A stretch of DNA of 64,000 nucleotides from Lactifluus volemus. Its lineage: Eukaryota > Basidiomycota > Agaricomycetes > Russulales > Russulaceae. Of this stretch, positions 47,855 through 58,684 are shown piece after piece. The notes under the pieces were generated by a model. That model saw nothing but the letters and a program-made list of their open reading frames with translations. It did no database searches and was not told the DNA's origin. The position numbers and the translations under genes are program-made. Positions within the stretch are counted from its first letter, which is position 1. Every line of letters begins with the position of its first letter. Location of the stretch: the NCBI GenBank assembly GCA_022376515.1, contig WTXI01000004.1, positions 868,001-932,000 of the forward strand, written 5' to 3'.

Positions 47855-49559
47855 CCGCTCAATAACGCCCTGGTCACTAAGAACTAGCAGCGGATCAGGC
47901 TGTCACGGTATTTCGTTGTAGTATTATTATCGATAGATCAAAGTTGTGTTGGAATTGTAAGTTGAAAATGCGCTACTTCCGTTGGAATGGGGATTAGGGA
48001 CCGCGGTCAGGATGACAGCGTGGGAAGCGTAGCGGACATTGTGTAGTTACCCGACGCTGAGATAAGCACAGACAACGTGGCTTCATCACCAACCACTACA
48101 TCCTCGAGGCAGCACCCGACCCTCCAACATTGAGGCGGGACAGGAGGGATAAAAAGGTAAAGTCCGAGATGGAACGGAACGAGTCACACATTGGAACGGC
48201 GGCATCGTCAGTGTCCCCCTGTTGATGCTATGCGAGGATTCGTATTATAGTTTCGGTAAAATTTCGGACGCAGTGAGATCACATAATCCACATAGCAAAT
48301 CTGAGGGGACGTTTGGTGAAAAAAATTGCACCATGGTACTTAAAGAGGACGACTGCTAGACAACCCATCAAGGGGTAGCACTGAGTCGGAGGTTAAGGTT
48401 GAGCGTCGGAGTCATGGACCACTGGGTGAGGCTCATCATTGAACCCGCCTTATCGAGGACCCACACCGCACTGGCGACATCCGCCGCTACTCTCATTTGC
48501 TTGACTCATGAGTTCCACATAAGTTCTGAAGCGAGCACTGGCACGCGAGCTGACGAAGAGGAGCGGGGGGCTCAGAACAAGCTGTTAGCGTAACAGATGC
48601 GCTGATCACTGGCAATGCAGCACGACTCGAAACATGAAAGGCGACAAGATTTGGTGAGGAAAAAGGCGTATTGGCAGTGATGTGGTTCTTTGAATGGTAT
48701 TGGAGAGATTCGTCCTGGAACTATCTGGGTAGCGACGTAGCGTAGAGGATGCGCAGATCGCAACGGACGTGTGACAGACCTGGAAAGCGACGGACAACTA
48801 TCGACGCGTGTCCATTAGTGCTTAGTAGTTTATCCGTACCCTCAACCACTATACCAACTCCAGGCTGTAGTTAACCACCGCATGCAACTTGCACACTCGG
48901 TGCCGCGGCCTCGGTGGTGGCGTTGATGGGTTCGATTTCCTCTGCCAGTGGTCGTCCTTTGGATGCGGGTATCTATACAGTTACGGCAGAACGAACTTGA
49001 AGTGTCAAGCATGTCAAAGTAGTGTATATGTATACACTGGCAGGTTTTACGCGACTGGTATTTATCATTTCAATTCGAGGCCCTTCAAGTTGCACAACCA
49101 CAGTACAGTACAAGTTTCGTCGCTCTCGGCATATCCACTACATAATAGATACCAGACAGTAAGTGTTCTTCCGAGATTCCTCCGCTCTCCTATCTGGGGG
49201 TCGCTTCTTAGTTGCCTGATCGGATCAGCCTGTAACGTATCACACATCCATCTCTCAGACTCAGACTCTGCTACTATCTATCATCTATCAATCCTTACTG
49301 TTTAGTAGGTTGAAATCTATTCTCTTGATATCGAAGCACTCGCAGGCCTCCCCCATGGGGCATTGAGGCATCCATAAGATCAGTTCCCTCACCTATCGCA
49401 CGACCGTCTAAATATAGATTTTCAGTTGTTGCCAGTGTGCCAGTGCCAGTGTACAATGTGTGGTCTGTATTATGCGGCTGGTAACACATGATCATGAGAC
49501 ATAACCGCGTAACCGTGTTGACTGATGCCCGCGGACTCAGAAGGGCGAGATTGATTGGG
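47855..49559. other. Intergenic, no supported gene
   Basis: Short frames only; no recognisable domain on either strand. Confidence 0.4.
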
Positions 49560-49710
49560 CGGAATGCGATTTCTGGGGAAGTGCTACTGTCTACAACTCG
49601 TATTACTGTCGACTTCACGGGTGAACCATACAAGGAGGTTGAGGAAGAGTGAGACATTTGGCCCCTTCGAGCTGGTAGATGCTGTTGAGGTAGCAGCAGA
49701 CCATGACTGT
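49560..49710 (+). pseudogene. OPT C-terminal relic
   Basis: Aligns with the last coding bases and the 3' flank of OPT2: '..ATACTGTCTAC' becomes 'GCTACTGTCTAC', then 'CCATACAAG', 'TTTGGCCCCTTCGAGCTGGTA' and 'GTTGAGGTA', then 'CCATGACTG'. It is broken in frame. Confidence 0.8.
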
Positions 49711-49973
49711 ATTGTTACTAACAAGCAAATCAATTCGTCCGCATGTAAACACTGGGGGTTGGGTATACCATTAGCACCGACAAACCTTTCATTATCGTCG
49801 TCATATTGAGGCAGCCGCCTTACGGTCATTTCTCGGCTGTACCAAGGAACTCTTTGGACTACTATTAATAAGTGCCTTTACGACCATTTGCTTCCATTCT
49901 CCAAGCTTTGAGCGAACCCTCCTATGCATGAATAACATGCTCCGGGGACTTGGTGTCATTGCGTATCTATAGT

Positions 49974-50043
49974 CATCGAACCCACTCACTCGGGTCATCT
50001 GATCCCCGGGCCCGTCCCCACAGTGTGCCGTCGAGCGCCTTGC
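49974..50043 (-). pseudogene. PfkB-kinase 3'-end relic
   Basis: The 70 bases read, on the plus strand, ATCGAACCCACTCACTCGGG ... GTCGAGCGCCTTGCG, collinear with the 3' end of the kinase gene at 54328-54395 (ATCGAACCACCCCGCTCGAG ... TTCGACGCGCCTTTCG). The match is short but in the position predicted by the OPT relic just upstream. Confidence 0.6.
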
Positions 50044-50284
50044 GTTAAGCAAAGTTTACATCACGAACCTGATACTGATATCCGCATGTACTGATGATGA
50101 AACAACCCACCCACTGCACGAACCACGGAATTCCCCTTCCCCTTGCGACGCACCCCGCCAAGCTTCTACCGCAGGCCCCAGACTACTGAACCAGGCGTGT
50201 AGCCTATCATTACTACGACGGTTAAAAATACAATTGTGTATTCAAAGTTAAACTTTTGTCAATTATCGAGCACACCAACAGCCT

Positions 50285-52560
50285 TTATCCAAACAGGCTC
50301 ATAATAACACTCTGCAATTGTCCGTCTCGAATAACCTACAAAAACCACCCATCAATGAAAGGCCCATGTGATCAGGAGAACACCAACAAGCTTTCTTACC
50401 TCATAAATCAAAGACACGTCCTCCCCAATCGTCGGATTCTCAATATCCAACCCCTCCGGAAACACATGGTGGTTCTCTAGCCCATGCATCCTGATTCCCA
50501 GCGTCTTCCGTACAAACTCATAGACGGGTCGTGTTTTTGACAAGAGAGCGATTGCGGGAGCAGAGCCCCGCGCGCCAGTCAGATATGCCTTGCGCAGGGC
50601 TGTTAGTGAAGTAGCTGCTCGTTGGGCGACGCCCTCGTTGAATTGAGGCAACCCAGATAGCGCGACGACGCCAGGACCTCCCGGAAGTGTGAAGTGACTG
50701 ACGAACACGCTATCGGTTGAAGCCGCCACTTTGATCATGCGGTCTACTGCGTCCATGGTAGTCGTGGTATCCAATTTTGCAAGCATAACATCAAGAATCC
50801 GTCCGAGCAGTGGCTCTTCTTCAGATGGTGAAATATAGGAACCAAAGTTAGCCAGAAGCTCGTCATGCACAATCCCATGGAGCTCCTCCTCGAATTCTGC
50901 TTGCATCGCACGAATGTCAAATGCTAAAGTCATCCGTGATTAGCAAGTGAGATTTTTCTCCTACACGCGTGAGAATCTCACCTTGGCAGAGGAGGTAGAG
51001 ATACGTCGCTATCAGCATGGACAGGACCTCTACTGAGGTGATCGTGGTGCGAGCAGAGATAAGTGCCAACGAGCTAAGCACGCAGCACTGATATCAACCG
51101 ATATCAGATAAAGAAATGATCTAATTTAACTCACTTGACCGCCTGGTTATGCATCTCCGCCGACTGGATGTGCGTCGAGACAGGATTCGCCAAAAAGCCC
51201 AATTCACTCGTGTACGCGGCGACTGCGATGTCGAGCCCCTTACCAAAGAAATTCAGTGACGGGTCGCTCGCCGCGAGTGATGGAGGAAGTCCTCGATTCA
51301 TGATCGGATTCATCATTTCTGTAGCTTGTGCAAACAGCAGCTTGCCAATGTGGTGCAAAGCAAGTCGCGTCTTCTCCATCGCGTTCGTCACTGCCATTGC
51401 CTGGAAGTTTCCCCCATGATGCACCCCACCCGTCTCGCCATTGAAAAGTGGATTGTCCGTCGCTAAAAACGGGCCATTCTCAATGAGTACCAGGAAGAGA
51501 AAGGCAAAAACGGAAGCGCACTAGAGTTACACTCAATCGTGACGGTATGGAGTGCCGAGATGATATCCTCAATCTGGGGACCAAGGAACTGGGGTGCCGT
51601 ACGTAGAGTATACCGATCCTGACGGAGTTTTCCCTGATCTTCCTGAATGGTCACGTCCTTCTCGTGTCCACCCGCGAGCTTGCTCCCCTTCAACAGGTCC
51701 CATATCGTACGCGCGGCTTCCACCTGAATGGGGTAAAAACCTTCCAGGTCACACACCGACGTCACGTGTAAACTTTCCAAGCTCCGCGATGACGCACCTG
51801 TCCGGGGTGAGGCCGCGCGACCTCGTGAATGAACGGATCGTAATTCGAGCGAACGCCCAGAAGCGCCTCCGTGCCCATAGCTGTGCAGACCTGCGCAAGC
51901 AGCGCGAGGTGTACGGCATCATGGAGCGCGAGTGACGCCACTGAGGCAGAGAACGCAGTCCCATTCATGATGCCGAGAGGCTCCTTCGCCAGCAAGTGCA
52001 AGGGCTCTATGCGATGCCTCTCGAACGCCGTCGCACAAGACACGACCTCACGTGCGCCAGAGACGCACGGACCATCGAACACTCTAATATTGCGGACACC
52101 AGCAACTGCCCCGGCAATGTACGCAAGTGGTGTCAGATCTTACGCGCAAAAGTCAAAGGCCATGAGTGGATGGAGAGAGAAAGGTTTGGGTTTGGGTTTA
52201 GAATACGTTAGGCGCAGCGGAAGTAAAACGGATACCAACGTACCGCCGGATGCGGAGATGCTCCCGCGCAGCGGGACGTATGGCGTGATGTTCTCGCGTA
52301 GTAGCTCTACCATCTTTTCGAGCAGCTCCCAACGTACGGCAGAGTGGCCGCGAATGAGGGAGTTGATGCGCACGAGGATCGCGCCGCGGACCCAGGCCTC
52401 GGGCATGCTCGTCGCCGCCAGAGGGTCCGATAGTGGTAGGGCAGAAAGTGGGCCTCGGGAAGATCCTACCGATGGCAACACACCAGTGTGATGATGCTGC
52501 ATGAGAGCGAACCCGAGGCCAGTTTTATCATTCGTCCGCGTGTCGGCTGAAAGTCGGAGG

Positions 52561-52597
<37 letters not shown>

Positions 52598-52985
52598 GAG
52601 TTGGCAGAGGTCATCAGATTGAGTGTGGAGCAGCAAGAACGAGACACTATTGGGTGACGCGTACCACTTTCACCAAGACCGGTATTGATGCCATAGACGC
52701 TTTTGTTTGCCTCTATCTTGTCAATGAGAACCTTACGTGATTTGACGATACGCTCGCGGATGTCTCGCGCATCGCTCAACTCAACAGACGCCCCATAGCG
52801 GGCTACTCCGACTATGCCCGCTATGGTCAACGATTGGCCATCTAAAACCACGGGTTCCACATTTCTGAAAATACGTTGGCTCGCGACCAAAACACCCTCG
52901 CGGGCTGCGCAATGCGCAAAACGTACTTGTAATGCTGCAATTCATGATATTGCTCGATAAACTGCGAAAGAAGACCTGGATCCAT
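50285..52985 (-). CDS. Phenylalanine ammonia-lyase
   Basis: Deaminates L-phenylalanine to trans-cinnamate in the cytosol, using a self-made MIO cofactor. The start at 52985 gives [20 protein letters not shown]. The next exon has [13 protein letters not shown]. The cofactor-forming triad is in [12 protein letters not shown] (A-S-G), followed by [15 protein letters not shown] and [20 protein letters not shown]. Later blocks include [35 protein letters not shown] and the C-terminal [20 protein letters not shown]. The last exon, [16 protein letters not shown] and TAA at 50285, is found only after removing an intron with donor GTAAGA. About nine introns; all phases join and I find no frame fault. 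Length is about 700 residues, normal for a fungal enzyme. In mushrooms PAL feeds cinnamate-derived metabolites or recycles phenylalanine. Confidence 0.93.
52561..52597 (-). repeat. (CAA)n microsatellite in a PAL intron
   Basis: Twelve CAA units (minus strand) lie inside the intron between GLGES and ADTRTND. The intron runs from GTACGC to TTTCAG. The repeat is open in one frame and could be misannotated as a polyglutamine exon. Confidence 0.85.
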
Positions 52986-54029
52986 TCGATGGCTATTTGG
53001 GGTAGACGGCTGGATTATGTAGACGAAGAAAAGCTTTGAGAGAGATAAAAAAGGTATAGGTGGGTGCAACACGCTCCCTTGTTATCTCATAAGAGACAGA
53101 AACTGCCCATGATTTTATATCGCGACCAACAGGCCCTACCCGATGGAGATGGAGAGTGGACACGTCAGAGAAGAGAATATGACCCAAGCCTCCCAAAATA
53201 TTTTTTCAGTTCACCACGCACCACGAGATGAGTGCACGGTGTGACACAGAGGGTTGTGAGCGTCAACCTCATGAACCAGGTACCTGATCCATGCGGAATC
53301 CGAGGGTCGGTCAGAGTTCGTCAGACGCTGAGGCGCATTATTGCATCACGTGTATATCACATGTACTATCGAACACATAAGCAAATATATTACAAAGCAT
53401 GAACCCATGACGCAGCGCTAGCCTATTTTTGGGTGCATGCGAATCTTCGGGAAGTTGACGGGAAGGACGGAACGCCTGATCTTCCAAAATAGGGAGGACG
53501 GTTCCGATCCAATGCGGGTCCAATCCGTCATCATGACAACCTCGACGGTACGTACTGTATGGGGGTGTACCAGAGCTAAATTAGTCTTGCCGCGGCTCGG
53601 CTATAAGAGCCGGAATTGGTCGTTAATTTGTGTTTCGGTATCGGGCCGGACCTGTCGCCTCTTCGCTGGCCATCGCTTCTCTCCCTATCCTTCTCATCTC
53701 TATCATCGCCTGCCCTTTGGCATCGGCTCCCCCTGTCGCAGCCATCACCTTAGCACTGTCACTGCTGCATCTCCGTCGTGACTGTCCAGCGCCTGATGCC
53801 AGCGACTAGTGCTGTCGTGTAGAATCAGGCCACACGGATTGAGCTCCCGCACTGGCAGGTTGACTGGTCCCTCCTCTTCTGGGTAATCTTTCGTGGACTC
53901 TGGGTGATCAGACTGCCAATTTTTGGTTGCGCAGGCTGGTTGCACCGCCGCCACCAGCTGGTTTGCCTCGCCCTGCTCTCACTACCACCTCCACTTCCTC
54001 CACGCCCTTCAAGGTGACAGCAATCGCAT
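52986..54029. other. Intergenic, no supported gene
   Basis: 5' flank of PAL and 5' edge of the OPT relic; no domain-bearing frame. Confidence 0.4.
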
Positions 54030-54140
54030 CCGCACGTGCCCTTACTTGATATTGTGGGGGAAATGCCGTCTACTGTTTATCGTACAAGAAGGTTCCCAAA
54101 TGGCGAAATGTTTGACCCTTCAAGCTGGTATTAGTATTAG
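54030..54140 (+). pseudogene. OPT C-terminal relic next to the kinase
   Basis: Aligns with the last 90 coding bases of OPT1/OPT2: TGGGGGAAATGCCGTCTAC, then CGTACAAGAAGGTTCC, CAAATGGCGAAATGTTTGAC and CCTTCAAGCTGGTA ending at a stop. The middle is deleted. The 3' flank shares TTCAACGTATTTT with OPT2. Confidence 0.82.
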
Positions 54141-54322
54141 ATTGTCGTTGAGTACCGAACGAGATCATGACCCCGGGTGCGAAAGTAGTATAACAAAAAT
54201 TAAATGAACTTGAAGGAGCACATGTTCAACGTATTTTTTTCCCCGAGCAAGTTTCGAGCGGGTGGCTGACTTTTTGCTTATAATAAGCTACTAGTAGTAG
54301 TACCCCACGTCTCGGTCATATT

Positions 54323-56137
54323 CTAACCATCGAACCACCCCGCTCGAGCCATCTCATCTCCCAACTCATCCCACGTCCTTCGACGCGCCTTTCGTCCAGC
54401 CAATTCCGTCGCGAACCTAAAAAAAAAAACGTAACTGGGCAATGAGCGAAATACACAAACACACACACCCACAAAAGTCAACCCCCGTAAACTCGACGCA
54501 CGCACGCACCTGAGACATTCGTCAAGCTTCCATCGCCCACCTTCGGATCGTTGGACTTCTAACGCCGCACTACTTGCCAGACCTGGCGCGTACGGCGCGC
54601 CGGGTAGTAGACGACGACTGAGCGCGTAGATCATGCCTGCTACAAAAGCGTCCTGAGCACCTGCCTCATCAACACGAGGTTGTTGTTGCTGTTGTTGTTG
54701 CTGCTGTTGCTGCTGCTGTTGTTGTGGCTGTTGTTGCGGCTGCTGCGGTTGTGGTTGCTGTTGTTGTGGCGTTGTTGGTGCTGGTGCTGGCGGCGGTTGC
54801 GGTTGCGGTTGCGGTTGCGATTGCGATTGCGATTGCTGTTGCTGTTGAGTCGGTTGTTGACTTCTCGTTGCGCGACCTGCGGCATTGGACCCATCATTAC
54901 TCGCAATCTCCGTTCCATCCGAGTCATCACCCGAATCTTCCGCGTGCGGCGATGCGGGAGAAGATTGCGACGCCATATGGTGTAATAGTGACGCGGAAAA
55001 TGCGCTACTCCCATGACTGCTGTCGTGTCCCGCGGCCCAGAACCCACTGCCGGTACGCACGCTTTCGGCTTCTTCGGCACCTCCGCTGTGTTTACGGCGA
55101 GGTGCGGACGGCGTTGCGTTAGTGGATGTGGAGATGGTGGATAAGGAAGAGGAAGTGGTGGAGGATGAGGTGGCTGGTGTGGGAGGTGCGGTCCAGCCTG
55201 AGGATTGGAAATACTCGCGCGTTGGGACGGAGAGTACTGCGGCACCGGAGGCGCCCCAATAAGCGACGAGTAGCGCGTGTGGTGGTGCGATACGGGTGAG
55301 TGCAAGCAAGAAGGTGCGAGGTGCGTTGGCGTACGCGAGGGATTGTGCTTGGGCATAAGTTCGGTTGAGGAAGATCACGTCGGCGTGGGGGATAAGCTGT
55401 GTTGTTGAGTTGAATCAGTGAAACTAGAAGGGCGCGGTTAGAAAGGGTTTACACACCGCCTCGATTCCCTGTTTCACCCGCCGCCCGACATCTACGCTAA
55501 ACACGCATTGCGAGCGCCAGCGTCGCTCACGTGCGAGACCGTCGACACCTTGAATGTTGTGTAATGTGGTCTTGACAGAGCGTCCTTCGAAATGTATCCA
55601 TTCAAACGGTGCGACACTGATTGGGGATAATGGAGATGGAGAAAGGGGAGGAGAGGCCAAGGGTAAATCCGGTGAAGGGTAGTGCTCTGGGACGAGCACC
55701 GGTCCCAAAAGGGAGACAAATTCTTCATGTGGAATGTCTGGGAGCGGATTATGGTTGATGACCGATTGACTAGCGGTATCTCCTGGATAGAGTATCCACG
55801 CAGCTGGCACACCAGCGCCTTCCCAGACCTTACAGTACCGCGTACTGACGCCTTCCGCCTCGAGCTCACGCGTCAAACCGCGGGCTTCCTGTGAGCTACC
55901 CAAACTAGCGACCAGCCAGCACTTGTCTACATGCAACTGTGATAACATAGAGAGGATTGCGGGTGCGCTACCTCCACGGCTACGCACGTATTCATGTGCG
56001 CGTACGGTTTGTGCTGGACCGGGAAGTGAAGGTAGGGAGAGTGTATGGGTTAGAAAGAGCGTTCCTGCGGCCACGACACGGAGAGAGCGTGTAGACTGTG
56101 GAACAGGCGGTGTCGGGGAAGGGCGGAGACGAGACAT
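54323..56137 (-). CDS. PfkB-family sugar kinase with polyglutamine insert
   Basis: ATP-dependent sugar or nucleoside kinase of the PfkB/ribokinase fold; substrate not predictable. The start at 56137 (MSRLRPSPTPPVPQ) precedes the strand-loop 'VVAAGTLFLTHTLSLP'; the glycine-rich substrate loop is VRSRGGSAPAILSMLSQLHV. Exon 1 ends at GIEAV (intron donor GTGTGT). Exon 2 begins LIPHADVIFLNRTYAQAQ. The ATP/anion-hole motif is GAQDAFVAGMIYAL, which retains the catalytic Asp of the usual GAGD. The last exon ends ARAGWFDG, stop at 54323. Between 'VAYWGASGAAVLS' and the catalytic motif there is a long low-complexity insert (Ser/Thr, Asp/Glu, then polyQ at 54675-54850) of about 150 residues, unlike the compact bacterial enzymes. 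It has three exons and no frame faults. A broken partial copy lies at 44735-45245. Confidence 0.82.
54675..54850 (-). repeat. Coding CAA/CAG-rich polyglutamine tract in the PfkB gene
   Basis: A run of Gln codons with Pro, Ser, Ala and Thr between RATRSQQ and PRVDEAG. The opposite strand is an artefactual poly-Leu/Val open frame. Confidence 0.85.
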
Positions 56138-56469
56138 GGCCAAGACGGGACAGTGTATCGTGCAATAAACTTGGTCGTCCGTGGTTGCAACACGGGCGGC
56201 TTTATCGGGCCGACTTTCTAATTTACATCCGACCAAAGCCAAACTTTGCGTGGCTTCCCTCCTTTTTCTGTTGCTAGCGAACATGTTCAAGAAAGACTTT
56301 TCTTTAAGGTTTTATCACAAAAAAGCTGGAAAAAAACAAAAAACCAAGAGTCGAAGCCATAGATTCAAGTCTCGGCAGTCTCCGCGAAGGGGCGAGGTGA
56401 CACGCTTTGTGGGTGCTGCAAGTGCGAGTTTGCGAAGTGGTTTAGCGCTTCAACGTCTTCACCAAGGAC

Positions 56470-58551
56470 ATGTCGTTTCTCTCTCTCTCAACTGAGCTGG
56501 TCGAAAAGATCGCTTCTCACCTCAACGCGCAAGATATCACAGCGTTCAGGTTATGCTGTAAACGATTTCACTATATAGTCGAAGGTTCCCTTTTGTTACG
56601 TTACCTCTACCGGACGAGCTTGGCGGGGGTGTATGACCCACTGTGGGACCTCCCCACGCTTTCTATCCCCGACAGACTCGAGATGCTCGAGCGATGGGAA
56701 GAATCGTGGAACAACATTGGCAGATATCTAACCACACCACGGCTCGTGATCCCCGCTGGACGTGACCTGTTCGGTCCCTTCTTTCTCTCCGACGATTATC
56801 TCTTTGCGGTCGATTGGCAGGGTGATCCGACAGGGGAACGACAACCCGCGCTTTTATATGTCGATCTTTGCGATGCGCTTCGTACGGGACAGCACACCTG
56901 GAAACAGATCGACTATCCACCTCGGTCCATCGCGATCACGCAAGCGTTTTCCGTCCAAGAGGACGACCTCGTCGTCTCCATTCTCAGGTAATATTTTTAA
57001 AAATTTTGAAAAATGCGTTCCCCCCGTCCTCGAACTTGCTCAATTTTAATTAATTAATTTAATTTTTTTCAGCTTGCGAGGAGGGCCAGACGAGGAGACG
57101 ACCACCATTACCACCGTGTTGCGATTCATGAGTCTCGAAACGGGCGGTATACACCCTTTGGCTAAAAAGGCGGATATCCCTCTCGAGACGCAACTCCCCG
57201 TGAACATGCTCGACGTGCGCGCCGATATCATCGGAGAGCATGTCGTGCTCGTCCTGGTCGACTTGAGACCCAACGACCCAGAGGACGACGCGATCTATCT
57301 CGTCGATTGGAAACGAGGCACGATGAGGCTCGTACGTAAAGAAGAAAAAAAAGCGGCTTTCTTACTCGAATTGATGGGTTTCCCGAAGGTTCATCGTGCA
57401 CCGAATGGGACGTATGAGGGCGCGCTCTCCGTACTCTCCTCCGATCTCGTCCTATTTCTCAGACGCGACACGCCCTCTCTAGAACTGTGTCGTGTGAGTC
57501 GAGGTGTTGGAACGGCGACACCGCCGTGCTTAAAAGTCGTACGGACGCTCGAGTTGCCTGAGTTCGACCCCGACTATCGCGTCCATACGGCTTACATGCA
57601 AACCGACCGCCACAGCACGAGACGACGACGACGACGAGGAGCACCAGAAAAGACGATGGCACTTGCTTTTCAAAGCGCGCCTGAAGATATGGTCGTCGGT
57701 ATCACCTTTCTCTTGCGCGACCGTTGTGCTCGAGCGCACTGGAAAAAGGTAGTGACGACCGTCAGTCATCGAGCTCTCTTTTCGCTCGCCTCTTCTTCCG
57801 CGGCCGATGATCGGTGATGGTGAGATGGGAAGAATGGGGACCTAAAGCGACTCGTATCATCGTTCCTTCTTCTTTTCAATGGATCACCGCACACGCAGGT
57901 CAACGTTGGCTCTCGCTCGAATCTGACAACAACAACAACAACAACAACAACAAAACAACAACAACAACAATGACAAGAAACTGGTCATACGCGATTTTAG
58001 CGCCGCTCGCGTCAGACGTGCTTCTCAATCGCCCTCCTCCTTTGATAGTAGTGCTACTAGTCCTCACGGTACTAGTAGCCGCCGTCGTGTTATTCTCGGG
58101 AATGGGAAATCGTCGTCGTCCTCATCGACAGAGACTTGTTTTACTACTCCTGCTTTTGCAGAACCTTCGGTGGTGGTATCATCAGAGTTACCGTTTATAG
58201 AGACGTGCGTGGACACGACGTCTGATCGGGCGGGATGCATGGTTTTGACAGACGGATCGCGACTGGTCGCGTTCGTTCAAACCGTAAGTTTTTTTTTTTT
58301 TTTCAAATCGTCTATTTTTTTTTATTGAAACTTGTTTGGGGACAGAGTCAGCCACCGACGTTTGACATTCACGTTCTCGAGAGGACTACTGCTGCGAGGA
58401 GGAAGTCGTCGAGGATGATGAGGAAACGTTGACTACACCCGTCACTACTGCTTCTCTCACCAGTGTTAAACCGTGCGCTCACTCTTCCCGAAATCGTCGT
58501 CAACCTCGCATATACGGTGATATCGGCAGTAGTAGCACTTATCAATATTAG
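56470..58551 (+). CDS. F-box protein, second type, with apparent 1-nt losses
   Basis: The start at 56470 gives MSFLSLSTELVEKIASHL and NAQDITAFRLCCKRFHYIV, a canonical F-box (residues 3-45), unlike the A-E family. The body has no recognised repeat. An intron with donor GTAATA separates 'SVQEDDLVVSILR' from 'LRGGPDEETTTITTVLRF'. A second intron, donor GTAAGT at 58286 (in 'LVAFVQT'), is T-rich. The rest is Arg/Ser-rich, with 'EEWGPKATRIIVPSSFQWIT' and a polyAsn tract, ending YQY at 58551. To read through, one base must be added at three places: near 57812 (D-D-R then MVRW), in the A4 run 57952-57955 inside the polyAsn tract, and near 58390 (before YCCEEEVVEDDEE). F-box proteins of this kind join SCF ubiquitin ligases. 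Divergent from the kinase start, 333 bp apart. Confidence 0.78.
57929..57971 (+). repeat. (AAC)n tract
   Basis: An AAC microsatellite coding polyAsn, interrupted by AAAA, where the frame changes. Confidence 0.8.
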
Positions 58552-58684
58552 GCTTCGAGACACACTCTCAATCTATACATAGACGACATCCGTTTCTAGA
58601 TATATAAAAAAAGAGCAGAATTAAAACCAAAAAAAAAAAACAACTACAGCTCGACGCCATGTCGAACTTGGAGTCCAAGCTCTC

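Noticed and set aside
52528..52890. PAL-region frame with 12 glutamines
   Set aside because: The Q-run is in an intron; homologous protein joins GLGES directly to ADTRT.
54680..55122. Plus-strand open frames of poly-Leu and poly-Val/Ala
   Set aside because: Shadow of the CAA/CAG tract and Ser-rich region of the minus-strand kinase; no start context or domain.
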